DNA of 5,292 nucleotides, taken from positions 5,441 through 10,732 of the forward strand of contig DGNJ01000065.1 in the NCBI GenBank assembly GCA_002388905.1. The letters run 5' to 3'. The position numbers and the translations under genes are program-made. Origin of the DNA: Cellvibrionales bacterium UBA4495 (lineage in GTDB: Bacteria; Pseudomonadota; Gammaproteobacteria; Pseudomonadales; Porticoccaceae). Below, one piece after another: positions 1-5,292 of this stretch. Under the pieces are notes generated by a model. The model was given only the letters and a program-made list of their open reading frames with translations. It was not told the DNA's origin and searched no databases. Position 1 is the first letter of the stretch. Every line of letters begins with the position of its first letter.

Positions 1-636
1 ATCGCCTTTAACCGGGAACTGGACGCGGCCACCGCCAAGGCGATCGTCGATCGCCAGTTCGTGGAAGTGATCATCGCCCCCAGCGTCAGCGATGCCGCCG
101 TAACGGCGGTGAAGGCCAAGAAAAACGTGCGCCTGCTGGCCTGCGGCCAGTGGGGCGATCAGCCCGCCGGCGGTCTCGACTACAAGCGGGTCAACGGCGG
201 CCTCCTGGTCCAGGACCGGGATACCCGCATGGTCAGCGCCGAAGACCTCAAGGTGGTCACCAAACGCACGCCCACGGAACAGGAATTCCGCGACCTGCTG
301 TTCACCTGGAAAGTCGCCAAAATGGTCAAGTCAAACGCGATCGTCTACGGCAAGGACCAGCGCACCATCGGCGTGGGGGCCGGCCAGATGAGCCGGGTGA
401 ATTCCGCCCGTATTGCCGCCATCAAGGCCGAGCACGCGGGTTTGTCGGTAAAGGAGGCGGTGATGGCTTCAGATGCCTTCTTCCCCTTCCGCGACGGCAT
501 CGACAACGCCGCGGCCGTTGGCATCAGTTGTGTTATCCAGCCGGGCGGCTCCATCCGGGACGAGGAAGTCATCGCCGCCGCCGACGAACACGGCATGGCC
601 ATGGTCTTCACCGGCATGCGCCACTTCCGGCACTGA
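1..636 (+). CDS. purH: Bifunctional AICAR transformylase/IMP cyclohydrolase PurH, C-terminal part
   Basis: PurH catalyses the last two steps of de novo IMP synthesis in the cytoplasm: formyl transfer from 10-formyl-THF to AICAR, then ring closure to IMP. Only the last 211 codons are present, open from base 1 to the TGA at 634-636. The full protein is usually about 520-530 residues, so roughly 60% lies upstream. Everything visible belongs to the AICAR transformylase domain; the N-terminal cyclohydrolase domain is outside. The reading starts [13 protein letters not shown] and contains [16 protein letters not shown] (bases 376-396), [12 protein letters not shown] (469-504), [11 protein letters not shown] and the ending MRHFRH. 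All of these match my memory of E. coli PurH closely, including the exact C-terminus. No frameshift or missing block is seen in this part. An intrinsic terminator follows 14 bases after the stop, and purD comes next on the same strand. Confidence 0.97.
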   Translation: MAFNRELDAATAKAIVDRQFVEVIIAPSVSDAAVTAVKAKKNVRLLACGQWGDQPAGGLDYKRVNGGLLVQDRDTRMVSAEDLKVVTKRTPTEQEFRDLLFTWKVAKMVKSNAIVYGKDQRTIGVGAGQMSRVNSARIAAIKAEHAGLSVKEAVMASDAFFPFRDGIDNAAAVGISCVIQPGGSIRDEEVIAAADEHGMAMVFTGMRHFRH

Positions 637-650
637 TACCGCCGGCAGTC

Positions 651-676
651 AAAAGCCCGGCATTTACCGGGCTTTT
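651..676 (+). terminator. Intrinsic terminator after purH
   Basis: A perfect 10-bp inverted repeat, AAAAGCCCGG and CCGGGCTTTT, flanks a 6-base loop (CATTTA). The right arm ends in four Ts. It starts 14 bases after the purH stop. The T-tract is short and is broken by CATT, so read-through into purD is possible. The A/T symmetry would also allow some activity on the other strand, but no gene there needs it. Confidence 0.85.
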
Positions 677-784
677 CATTGTCCGATGACTTTGTCCGCC
701 GCCCTCCGCGCCGCCTGCAAATCACGCGCACACGCAAGCCGGTGCAGGAACCGCTTTTTGGCGAGGGGATGCGCGAGTCTTTTT

Positions 785-793
785 TGCTACAAT
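785..793 (+). promoter_or_regulatory. Extended -10 promoter for purD
   Basis: The sequence TGCTACAAT combines a TGn extension (785-787) with a -10 hexamer TACAAT (788-793) that matches the TATAAT consensus at five of six positions. At 17-bp spacing the -35 position (765-770) reads GGGGAT and is poor, as is usual for extended -10 promoters. A start near base 800 would give an AT-rich leader of about 32 bases before the purD ATG. It lies downstream of the purH terminator, so purD probably has its own transcript. I saw no recognisable PurR operator, though I would not expect one outside the Enterobacteria. Confidence 0.6.
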
Positions 794-831
794 CACCTAC
801 TTTTAAAAATACCCCAACAATTTAAGTGACC

Positions 832-2133
832 ATGAATTTATTAATCATCGGCTCGGGCGGCCGCGAACACGCCCTCGCCTGGAAGGCGGCGCAGAGCCCG
901 GATGCCGATACAGTTTTCGTCGCTCCCGGGAACGCCGGCACGGCCCTGGAGCCCGGTGTCCAGAATGTTGTCGTCGACATCACCGATTTCAGGGCCCTGG
1001 CGGACTTCGCCAAGGTCAACCATGTGGGCCTAACCATCGTGGGTCCGGAACAGCCGCTGGTGGATGGTCTGGTGGATTATTTTACCAACGAAGGCCTGGC
1101 CATCTTCGGACCCACCCGGCAGGCGGCCCAACTGGAAGGGTCCAAAGCGTTCAGCAAGGACTTCCTCTCCCGCCACAATATTCCCACCGCCGCCTACGGG
1201 AGCTTTACCACGGTGGACGCGGCCCTGGACTTCATCCGGGATATGGGTGCACCCATCGTGGTCAAGGCCGACGGCCTTGCCGCCGGCAAGGGGGTCATCG
1301 TGGCCCACAGCGAGGAGGAGGCTGAAGACGCCGTGCGTGACATGCTGGCGGGCAATGCCTTCGGGGAAGCCGGCAACCGGGTGGTGATCGAGGAGTTTCT
1401 GGAGGGCGAAGAGGCCAGTTTTATCGTCATGGTCGACGGTGAACACATCCTGCCCATGGCCACCTCCCAGGACCACAAGCGCATCGGCGACGGCGACACC
1501 GGGCCCAATACCGGCGGCATGGGCGCCTACTCACCGGCACCCGTGGTCACCCGGAGCGTTCACGGACGCATCATGGAACAGGTGATCGAACCCACGGTTC
1601 GCGGTATGGCCGAGGAGGGCGCGCCTTACACCGGCTTTCTCTATGCCGGCCTGATGATTATGCCGGACGGCAGTCCCCGGGTTATTGAATTCAACTGCCG
1701 GTTCGGCGACCCGGAGACCCAGCCGATCCTGATGCGTCTGCGTTCCGACCTGGTGGCGCTGTGCCTCGCCGCCGTGGAGGGCAGGCTCGATGGCATTACT
1801 GCCGACTGGGATACCCGCGCCGCCCTGGGCGTTGTTCTGGCAGCCGATGGCTACCCGGGAACTTACAACAAGGGCGACGTCATCCACGGACTGCCGGGAA
1901 TCGGCACCGATGACGAAAAAGTTTTTCATGCCGGCACCCGTCTCGACAGTGAGGGCAGGGTGCTGACCAATGGTGGCCGGGTGCTCTGTGCAGTGGGCCT
2001 GGGCGATACCGTCAGCGAGGCTCAACAGCGCGCCTACCATCTGGCCAGCAACATTCGGTGGAAAGGCGCCTACCACCGCAGCGATATTGGCTACCGGGCA
2101 GTGGAAAGGGAGCACACCCAGGTGGACGAATAG
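832..2133 (+). CDS. purD: Phosphoribosylamine-glycine ligase (GAR synthetase) PurD
   Basis: PurD joins 5-phosphoribosylamine to glycine using ATP, making GAR in the second step of purine synthesis. The 433-residue product has the usual family length. Visible in order are the N-terminal loop GSGGREHA (residues 7-14), VAPGNAGTA (30-38), the linker LEGSKAFSKDFL (101-112) leading into the ATP-grasp fold, KADGLAAGKG (145-154), EGEEASF (191-197), HKRIGDGDTGPNTGGMGAYS (225-244), the metal-binding strand EFNCRFGDPETQ (286-297) with the GARS signature RFGDPE, and the C-terminal domain with TNGGRVLCAVGLG. I chose ATG 832 because MNLLIIGSGG matches the normal N-terminus; the GTG at 826 would only add two residues. 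There is no clear Shine-Dalgarno, only a weak AAGTG at 824-828 in an AT-rich leader. The gene ends at TAG 2131-2133, in front of a strong terminator shared with the convergent thiolase gene. Confidence 0.98.
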   Translation: MNLLIIGSGGREHALAWKAAQSPDADTVFVAPGNAGTALEPGVQNVVVDITDFRALADFAKVNHVGLTIVGPEQPLVDGLVDYFTNEGLAIFGPTRQAAQLEGSKAFSKDFLSRHNIPTAAYGSFTTVDAALDFIRDMGAPIVVKADGLAAGKGVIVAHSEEEAEDAVRDMLAGNAFGEAGNRVVIEEFLEGEEASFIVMVDGEHILPMATSQDHKRIGDGDTGPNTGGMGAYSPAPVVTRSVHGRIMEQVIEPTVRGMAEEGAPYTGFLYAGLMIMPDGSPRVIEFNCRFGDPETQPILMRLRSDLVALCLAAVEGRLDGITADWDTRAALGVVLAADGYPGTYNKGDVIHGLPGIGTDDEKVFHAGTRLDSEGRVLTNGGRVLCAVGLGDTVSEAQQRAYHLASNIRWKGAYHRSDIGYRAVEREHTQVDE

Positions 2134-2157
2134 AAGCCGGGTGGGCCCGCAGACAAT

Positions 2158-2200
2158 GCCCACAAAAAAACCGGCCCTGGCAGGGCCGGTTTTTTTGGGC
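2158..2200. terminator. Bidirectional intrinsic terminator between purD and thiolase gene
   Basis: Seven As (2164-2170), CCGGCCC (2171-2177), loop TGGCA (2178-2182), GGGCCGG (2183-2189) and seven Ts (2190-2196) form a perfect 14-bp stem that reads as GC stem plus U-tract on either strand. An outer GCCC/GGGC pairing (2158-2161 with 2197-2200) extends it past a two-base bulge. It begins 24 bases after the purD stop and ends 17 bases before the stop of the minus-strand thiolase gene, so it should insulate both convergent transcripts. Confidence 0.95.
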
Positions 2201-2216
2201 CACAAGTGGCCGTCAA

Positions 2217-3401
2217 TTACATGCGTTCGTAGAGAACGGCCAGCCCCTGGCCACCGCCGATGCACAGGGTGGACACGGCGTAGCGGCCGCCGATTCGCTG
2301 CAACTCGTGGAGGCCCTTGACGGAAATGATAGCGCCGGTAGCGCCCACGGGATGGCCCAGGGAAATACCGGAACCGTTGGGATTAACCTTGTCCATGGGC
2401 AGGTCCAGGTCGCGGCATACCGCCAGGGCCTGGGCAGCGAAGGCTTCATTCACTTCCCAGACATCCACGTCGGCGACGCTCAGACCGGTTTTTTCCATCA
2501 ACTGCTTGACGGCGGGAATCGGTCCGATGCCCATGTACTTGGGATCGACCCCGGAGAAGGCATAGCCCACCAGCTTCGCCATGGGTTTCAGCCCCCTCTG
2601 CTCGGCAAGGCTTTTTTCCATCATGACCAGGGCCGCGGCACCGTCGTTGATACCGGAAGCATTGCCCGCGGTCACCGTCCCCTCCTTTTTGAAGGCGGCC
2701 CGCAGCTTGACCATGTCTTCGACCTTGGCGCCATAGCGCACATGCTCGTCACGATCAAAAACCACGGTTCCCTTGCGGGTCTTGACCTCCACCGGTACGA
2801 TCTGCCCGGCAAAACGGTTTTCGGTGATTGCCCGCTCAGCACGGTTATGACTCTCGGCGGCAAGGATATCCTGATCTTCCCGGCTGATTTGCCATTTTTC
2901 GGCAATGTTTTCCGCCGTTACACCCATGTGATAATCGTTCATGGGGCAGGTCAATGTCCCGGTCATGGCATCGATCATGGCGCCGTCACCCATGCGCTGG
3001 CCAAAGCGCGCGGTGGGCAGCCAGTAGGGCGCCCGGCTCATGGATTCGGCGCCGCCGGCCACCACGGTATCGGCATCGCCGAGCAGCACCAATTGAGCGG
3101 CACTGATAATGGCCTGCAGACCGGAACCGCACAGACGGTTGACGGTCAGGGAGGGAGTGCTCTCCGGCAGGCCGCCCTTGAGTGCCGCGACCCGGCTCAT
3201 GTACATGTCCCGGCGGTCCGAGTGAATGACGTTGCCGATGACGCAGTGACCGACATCACCCGCCTCGATGTTGGCACGCTTGACGGCTTCGGCGATGGTC
3301 AGGCCCGCCAGGTCCGTGGGCGGCATGTCCTTGAGGCCACCGCCGAAATCCCCCACGGCGGTACGCACGCCGCTCAGGACTACAACTTCTCTATCACCCA
3401 T
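2217..3401 (-). CDS. bktB: Beta-ketothiolase / acetyl-CoA C-acyltransferase, BktB-like
   Basis: A 394-residue thiolase II-type enzyme that condenses or cleaves beta-ketoacyl-CoA in the cytoplasm through a cysteine acyl-enzyme. Visible catalytic elements are the acylated Cys91 in [17 protein letters not shown] (318-322), His350 in [13 protein letters not shown], and Cys380 in CIGGGQG, which is the full set for an active enzyme. Length and residue positions agree with Zoogloea PhaA. Stretches such as the RDMY block (residues 64-67), [12 protein letters not shown] and the C-terminus [11 protein letters not shown] look closer to my memory of Cupriavidus BktB, which favours C4-C6 beta-ketoacyl-CoA, than to PhaA. 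Chain-length preference is inferred, and PhaA or AtoB-like activity remains possible. Start at ATG 3399-3401 is fixed by GAGGAGG six bases upstream; a GTG at 3416 overlaps that site and is unlikely. No hydroxyacyl-CoA dehydrogenase or phaB/phaC partner lies beside it, so it appears monocistronic. Confidence 0.93.
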   Translation of the reverse strand: MGDREVVVLSGVRTAVGDFGGGLKDMPPTDLAGLTIAEAVKRANIEAGDVGHCVIGNVIHSDRRDMYMSRVAALKGGLPESTPSLTVNRLCGSGLQAIISAAQLVLLGDADTVVAGGAESMSRAPYWLPTARFGQRMGDGAMIDAMTGTLTCPMNDYHMGVTAENIAEKWQISREDQDILAAESHNRAERAITENRFAGQIVPVEVKTRKGTVVFDRDEHVRYGAKVEDMVKLRAAFKKEGTVTAGNASGINDGAAALVMMEKSLAEQRGLKPMAKLVGYAFSGVDPKYMGIGPIPAVKQLMEKTGLSVADVDVWEVNEAFAAQALAVCRDLDLPMDKVNPNGSGISLGHPVGATGAIISVKGLHELQRIGGRYAVSTLCIGGGQGLAVLYERM

Positions 3402-3407
3402 CCTTAA

Positions 3408-3414
3408 CCTCCTC
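3408..3414 (-). promoter_or_regulatory. Strong ribosome binding site of the thiolase gene
   Basis: On the minus strand GAGGAGG stands six bases ahead of ATG 3401. This is close to an ideal Shine-Dalgarno and spacing. It decides the start against the in-frame GTG at 3414-3416, whose last base is the first base of this motif. Confidence 0.9.
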
Positions 3415-3490
3415 ACAATGGCAACTGGGGAGAGCCCTTGAATATCCCCGACAACGGGCGACGGGGCACGGCTCCGATTGATTTAAGTGG

Positions 3491-3514
3491 AAAAGCCGGA
3501 GGAACCCCGGGCTT
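3491..3514 (-). terminator. Terminator-like hairpin upstream of the thiolase gene
   Basis: On the minus strand AAGCC, a bulged C, GGGG, loop TTC, CTCC and GGCTT fold into a stem followed by a short run of four Ts (3494-3491). The inner stem needs a G-U pair that would be an A-C mismatch in a plus-strand RNA, so it folds better as a minus-strand transcript. It lies 74-97 bases past the stop of the AAA+ gene and may end that transcript. It also lies inside the leader predicted from the promoter at 3529-3557, so an attenuator-like role is the alternative. Confidence 0.45.
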
Positions 3515-3528
3515 CTGACTTGCCGCCT

Positions 3529-3557
3529 ATTATGCCATGTTCGGGACATCTTGTCCG
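3529..3557 (-). promoter_or_regulatory. Candidate promoter for the thiolase gene
   Basis: On the minus strand a -35-like CGGACA (3557-3552, four of six matches to TTGACA) is followed after 17 bp by CATAAT (3534-3529, five of six matches to TATAAT), itself preceded by a TGG that makes an extended -10. A start near 3522 would give a leader of about 120 bases before ATG 3401, which contains the hairpin at 3491-3514. Spacing and the three elements agree well, but nothing beyond sequence supports it. Confidence 0.5.
3537..3556. promoter_or_regulatory. Overlapping palindromes in the thiolase promoter, possible operator
   Basis: ATGTTCGGGACAT (3537-3549) is a 13-bp palindrome with one imperfect pair. 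Its right half is shared with a second inverted repeat, GGACA-TCT-TGTCC (3544-3556). Together they fill most of the spacer between the proposed -35 and -10 and reach into the -35. That placement fits a transcription factor site, but I do not recognise the motif as that of a named regulator. Confidence 0.3.
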
Positions 3558-3560
3558 GGT

Positions 3561-3580
3561 GGCGCGGAGTTAGCCGCGCC
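3561..3580 (-). terminator. Short GC hairpin after the AAA+ gene
   Basis: GGCGCGG (3561-3567) and CCGCGCC (3574-3580) are a perfect 7-bp inverted repeat around a 6-base loop, only seven bases past the stop codon of the AAA+ gene. No T-tract follows on the minus strand, so it is not a standard intrinsic terminator. It could stabilise the mRNA 3' end or assist termination together with the hairpin at 3491-3514. Confidence 0.35.
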
Positions 3581-3587
3581 CATGGGG

Positions 3588-5075
3588 CTAGACAGCGGCG
3601 ATTCCCCGCTCGCGCGCCCAGTTGCGCAACGAGCCAAGTTTTTCAGCCATCACCCGGGACAGAGGGGTCGTGGCGGCAATTTCCTCGAGGACGGTTCCGG
3701 TGTCCGGTGACTCTTCCCGCGAACGGCCGGCATAGAAACTCGCCACAACCACTTGCTCGATCTCGGCGCCACTGAAACCGACTGCAGCTTCGGCCAGGGC
3801 ATCGAGATCAAACCCCTCCGGTGGCAGGGATCGTCTGGCCAGATGAATGGCGAAAATCTGCTGCCGGGTGTCAAAATCCGGTAAATCCACAAAAAAAATC
3901 TCGTCGAAGCGACCCTTGCGCACCAGCTCCGGCGGCAACCGGGAGATATCGTTGGCGGTCGCCACCATGAAAACCCGGGATCGCCGCTCCGCCATCCAGG
4001 TAAGCAGCGCCCCGAGCACCCGGCGGGAAAGGCCCGAATCCCCGTCCCCGGGCGCGAGCCCCTTCTCAATCTCGTCCAGCCAGAGGACACAGGGTGCCAT
4101 GCGATCCGCCAGCGCCAATGCGTCGCGCAGATTGCGTTCGGTCTCGCCGTGATACTTGTTGTAGAGGGCCCCGGTGTCGAGCCGCAAAAGCGGCAACTGC
4201 CAGAGACCCGCCACCGCCCGTGCGGCAAGGCTCTTCCCGCCACCCTGCACGCCGAGCAAAAGCGCTCCCCGGGGAATATCCCCGGTATCCCCGGGACCAT
4301 CCCCGATGAAGGCATCGCGCCGGCGCTCCAGCCACTGCCTTAAGTTGGCCATGCCGGCCACCTCCGCGAACGCCGCGGTGTCGTGCTCGTAATGAAGAAC
4401 GCCATCCATGTCCATAAGCCGGAATTTGGCGCGGTTGATAGCGGGGAGGTCGCTATGGGTGATCGCACCATCGTCGACAATGGCCCTGCGCGCGAGACGG
4501 CGAACCTCGCCCCGGCCCAGTCCCCGGAGGTTGTTCGCCAGCGCTTTGAGTGCTTCCGGATCGGCCTTGACCCTGACACCGTCGTTGCGGCTGGCCCAGA
4601 GTCGTGCCTCCTCCCGCACCAGGTCGAGGATTTCCTTCCGGGATGGCAGGGGAATGGCAAAGCTGGCCGCAAAGCGCACCAGCTCCGGCGGCAACCGGAG
4701 TCGTTGGCTGACGAACACCAGGGTGAGGGCGCCATTGTCGTTGCGCAGGGCGATATCCTTCAGCAGCCGGATGTTTTCCGGGTAGTCAGCAATCCAGGGA
4801 TGAAAGTCACAAAGCATATAAAGGCCCGCCCGCGGCCGCTCCTTGAGGTGGCGCAGCACCTCCTCGGGCCGGGAGAGCCGGGCCTCTTTCTCCACCTGGA
4901 GGCCAAAACGCGCGGCGTCCAGGCCGTCCGTGACCGTCCAACGGTACAGGGGGATATCCCGCTCCCGGGCCACCCGCTGGAGCAAGTCCAGAGCCCGGTT
5001 CTCGTCGTGGGTCTCCATGACCACCAGGGGTATGCGGGAATCGATAATAACGCCGAGGTCGTGGGCATCCTGCAT
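3588..5075 (-). CDS. Ycf46-type AAA+ ATPase, function unknown
   Basis: A 495-residue cytoplasmic protein, no signal peptide or membrane segment seen, of the family found in cyanobacteria and plastids as Ycf46. Numbered from ATG 5075: an N-terminal domain (about 1-215) that begins with the family's typical [20 protein letters not shown]; a linker; then a classical AAA+ domain with Walker A GVQGGGKS (275-282, Lys281), a pore-loop-1-like KYHG (307-310, aromatic Tyr308), Walker [10 protein letters not shown] (330-338, Asp334/Glu335), sensor 1 Asn375 in ATAND, arginine-finger candidates in VRKGRFDE (Arg386, Arg389) and a sensor-2 region GFSGAEIEQ (433-441). The end [17 protein letters not shown] is also typical. 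All residues for ATP hydrolysis are present, so an oligomeric remodelling ATPase is likely; the substrate is unknown. ATG 5075 has GAGAG seven bases upstream; GTG 5093 would add six residues. The gene is divergent from coq7. Confidence 0.9.
   Translation of the reverse strand: MQDAHDLGVIIDSRIPLVVMETHDENRALDLLQRVARERDIPLYRWTVTDGLDAARFGLQVEKEARLSRPEEVLRHLKERPRAGLYMLCDFHPWIADYPENIRLLKDIALRNDNGALTLVFVSQRLRLPPELVRFAASFAIPLPSRKEILDLVREEARLWASRNDGVRVKADPEALKALANNLRGLGRGEVRRLARRAIVDDGAITHSDLPAINRAKFRLMDMDGVLHYEHDTAAFAEVAGMANLRQWLERRRDAFIGDGPGDTGDIPRGALLLGVQGGGKSLAARAVAGLWQLPLLRLDTGALYNKYHGETERNLRDALALADRMAPCVLWLDEIEKGLAPGDGDSGLSRRVLGALLTWMAERRSRVFMVATANDISRLPPELVRKGRFDEIFFVDLPDFDTRQQIFAIHLARRSLPPEGFDLDALAEAAVGFSGAEIEQVVVASFYAGRSREESPDTGTVLEEIAATTPLSRVMAEKLGSLRNWARERGIAAV
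3918..3942. repeat. 25-bp direct repeat, copy in the AAA+ core
   Basis: These 25 bases recur exactly at 4674-4698. On the minus strand they encode RLPPELVR (residues 379-386) between sensor 1 and the arginine finger of the active AAA+ domain. The copies are 756 bp apart, exactly 252 codons, so both are read in the same frame with identical codons. Confidence 0.95.
4269..4294. repeat. 9-bp tandem repeat and hairpin before Walker A
   Basis: TATCCCCGG occurs twice in direct tandem (4277-4285 and 4286-4294). The first copy also forms the right arm of a perfect 7-bp inverted repeat, CCGGGGA-ATA-TCCCCGG (4269-4285). It lies inside the AAA+ gene and encodes the Gly/Asp-rich segment just before the Walker A strand, so it is probably a small in-frame expansion in a surface loop. 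Confidence 0.8.
4674..4698. repeat. 25-bp direct repeat, copy in the N-terminal domain
   Basis: Exact copy of 3918-3942. Here it encodes RLPPELVR at residues 127-134 of the N-terminal domain, after the strand LTLVFVSQR, which occupies the place that sensor 1 has in the active domain. Confidence 0.95.
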
Positions 5076-5127
5076 GACTTCACTCTCTGTCACTGATGGG
5101 GTAACGCTGCCGTCGTGGCTTCCGGAA

Positions 5128-5133
5128 ATTTTA
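5128..5133 (-). promoter_or_regulatory. Candidate -10 element for the AAA+ gene
   Basis: On the minus strand TAAAAT matches TATAAT at five of six positions and would start transcription near 5121, giving a leader of about 45 bases to ATG 5075. No good -35 hexamer is visible at 16-18 bp. It is separated by only two bases from the coq7 -10 on the other strand. Confidence 0.35.
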
Positions 5134-5135
5134 GC

Positions 5136-5141
5136 TACAAT
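5136..5141 (+). promoter_or_regulatory. Candidate -10 element for coq7
   Basis: TACAAT, preceded by GC, is the same octamer GCTACAAT found at the purD promoter. The TGn extension is AGC here, and the -35 position at 17 bp (5113-5118, TCGTGG) is weak. A start near 5148 would give a leader of about 25 bases before the coq7 ATG. Confidence 0.45.
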
Positions 5142-5172
5142 ATGGCTTTACAGCACTGATCCGAGTCACGCC

Positions 5173-5292
5173 ATGGAAGAAAGACAGCTCAGCTTTCTCG
5201 ACCGCCTGATTAGCGGTGCCGACCGCACCCTGCGCACACTGGCGGGCGACGCCTCACCGCCAAGGCGACAATCACCCGCCCCGGCGAATGCC
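5173..5292 (+). CDS. coq7: Ubiquinone biosynthesis hydroxylase Coq7, N-terminal fragment
   Basis: Coq7 is a diiron monooxygenase that hydroxylates 3-demethylubiquinol at ring carbon 6 late in ubiquinone synthesis, at the inner membrane. Only the first 40 codons are present, from ATG 5173-5175 to the window end. The opening, with FLDRLISGADRTLRTL followed by a Pro/Ala-rich stretch, resembles the N-terminus of Pseudomonas-type Coq7 as I remember it (SPLDRLL..AD.AMRTL, then a Pro-rich linker). The four-helix core with the iron-binding Glu and His residues lies outside, so the call rests on this short stretch and the reading frame staying open. The Shine-Dalgarno is weak (GAG at 5163-5165). It shares a 97-bp upstream region with the divergent AAA+ gene. 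Confidence 0.75.
   Translation, partial: MEERQLSFLDRLISGADRTLRTLAGDASPPRRQSPAPANA

Noticed and set aside
714..748. CCTGCA/TGCAGG inverted repeat in the purH-purD gap
   Set aside because: Six base pairs with a 23-base spacer is well within chance for this GC-rich sequence, and it is not placed near the promoter core.
473..829. Possible small plus-strand gene running from within purH through the intergenic gap
   Set aside because: The frame overlaps conserved purH codons, crosses the terminator and purD promoter, and has no Shine-Dalgarno or protein-like composition.
826..831. GTG at 826 as the purD start
   Set aside because: It would add only Met-Thr ahead of the normal MNLLIIGSGG N-terminus and has no better ribosome site than ATG 832.
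1531..2265. Minus-strand open frame of 244 codons opposite purD
   Set aside because: It runs through the purD/thiolase terminator and through conserved PurD motifs on the other strand; its composition is what a shadow frame would give.
2058..3407. Long plus-strand open frame (449 codons) opposite the thiolase gene
   Set aside because: It is antisense to a clearly conserved thiolase, has no recognisable motifs, and overlaps the end of purD and the terminator. It is a frame kept open by GC-rich codon bias.
4383..5096. Plus-strand open frame of 237 codons opposite the AAA+ gene
   Set aside because: It mirrors the N-terminal half of a gene with strong family motifs on the minus strand and has no domain of its own that I can recognise.

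Overview
The window looks like a housekeeping stretch of a GC-rich gammaproteobacterial chromosome. The clues are a PurH C-terminus and a complete PurD that both read very much like the E. coli proteins, the start of a Coq7-type ubiquinone hydroxylase (the diiron enzyme many gamma- and betaproteobacteria carry instead of UbiF), and short extended -10 promoters. I cannot place the genus from sequence alone. A Chromatiales/Ectothiorhodospiraceae or Pseudomonas-like relative would fit. There are no tRNAs, rRNAs, insertion sequences, CRISPR arrays or phage genes.

Layout from left to right. (1) 1-636 (+) is the C-terminal part of purH, followed by an intrinsic terminator at 651-676. (2) An extended -10 promoter at 785-793 leads into purD at 832-2133 (+). 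(3) A strong A-tract/GC/T-tract terminator at about 2158-2200 separates purD from a convergent gene and should stop transcription from both sides. (4) 2217-3401 (-) is a complete thiolase most like the BktB beta-ketothiolases, with an ideal Shine-Dalgarno. Its 186-bp upstream gap holds a candidate promoter, an operator-like palindrome and two hairpins. (5) 3588-5075 (-) encodes a Ycf46-type AAA+ ATPase of unknown function. (6) A 97-bp divergent spacer with a nearly symmetrical pair of -10 elements separates it from coq7, which starts at 5173 (+) and runs off the window.

How the genes relate: PurH and PurD act in the same pathway (de novo IMP synthesis) but appear here to be separately transcribed, unlike the E. 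coli purHD operon. The thiolase (acyl-CoA or polyhydroxyalkanoate-type metabolism), the AAA+ protein and coq7 (ubiquinone synthesis) have no obvious biochemical link. The shared divergent promoter region is the only physical tie between the AAA+ gene and coq7.

I found no convincing undescribed multi-gene system. The least understood and most interesting item is the AAA+ protein. Its N-terminal half looks like a degenerate second AAA+ domain and shares an exact 25-bp in-frame repeat with the active domain.
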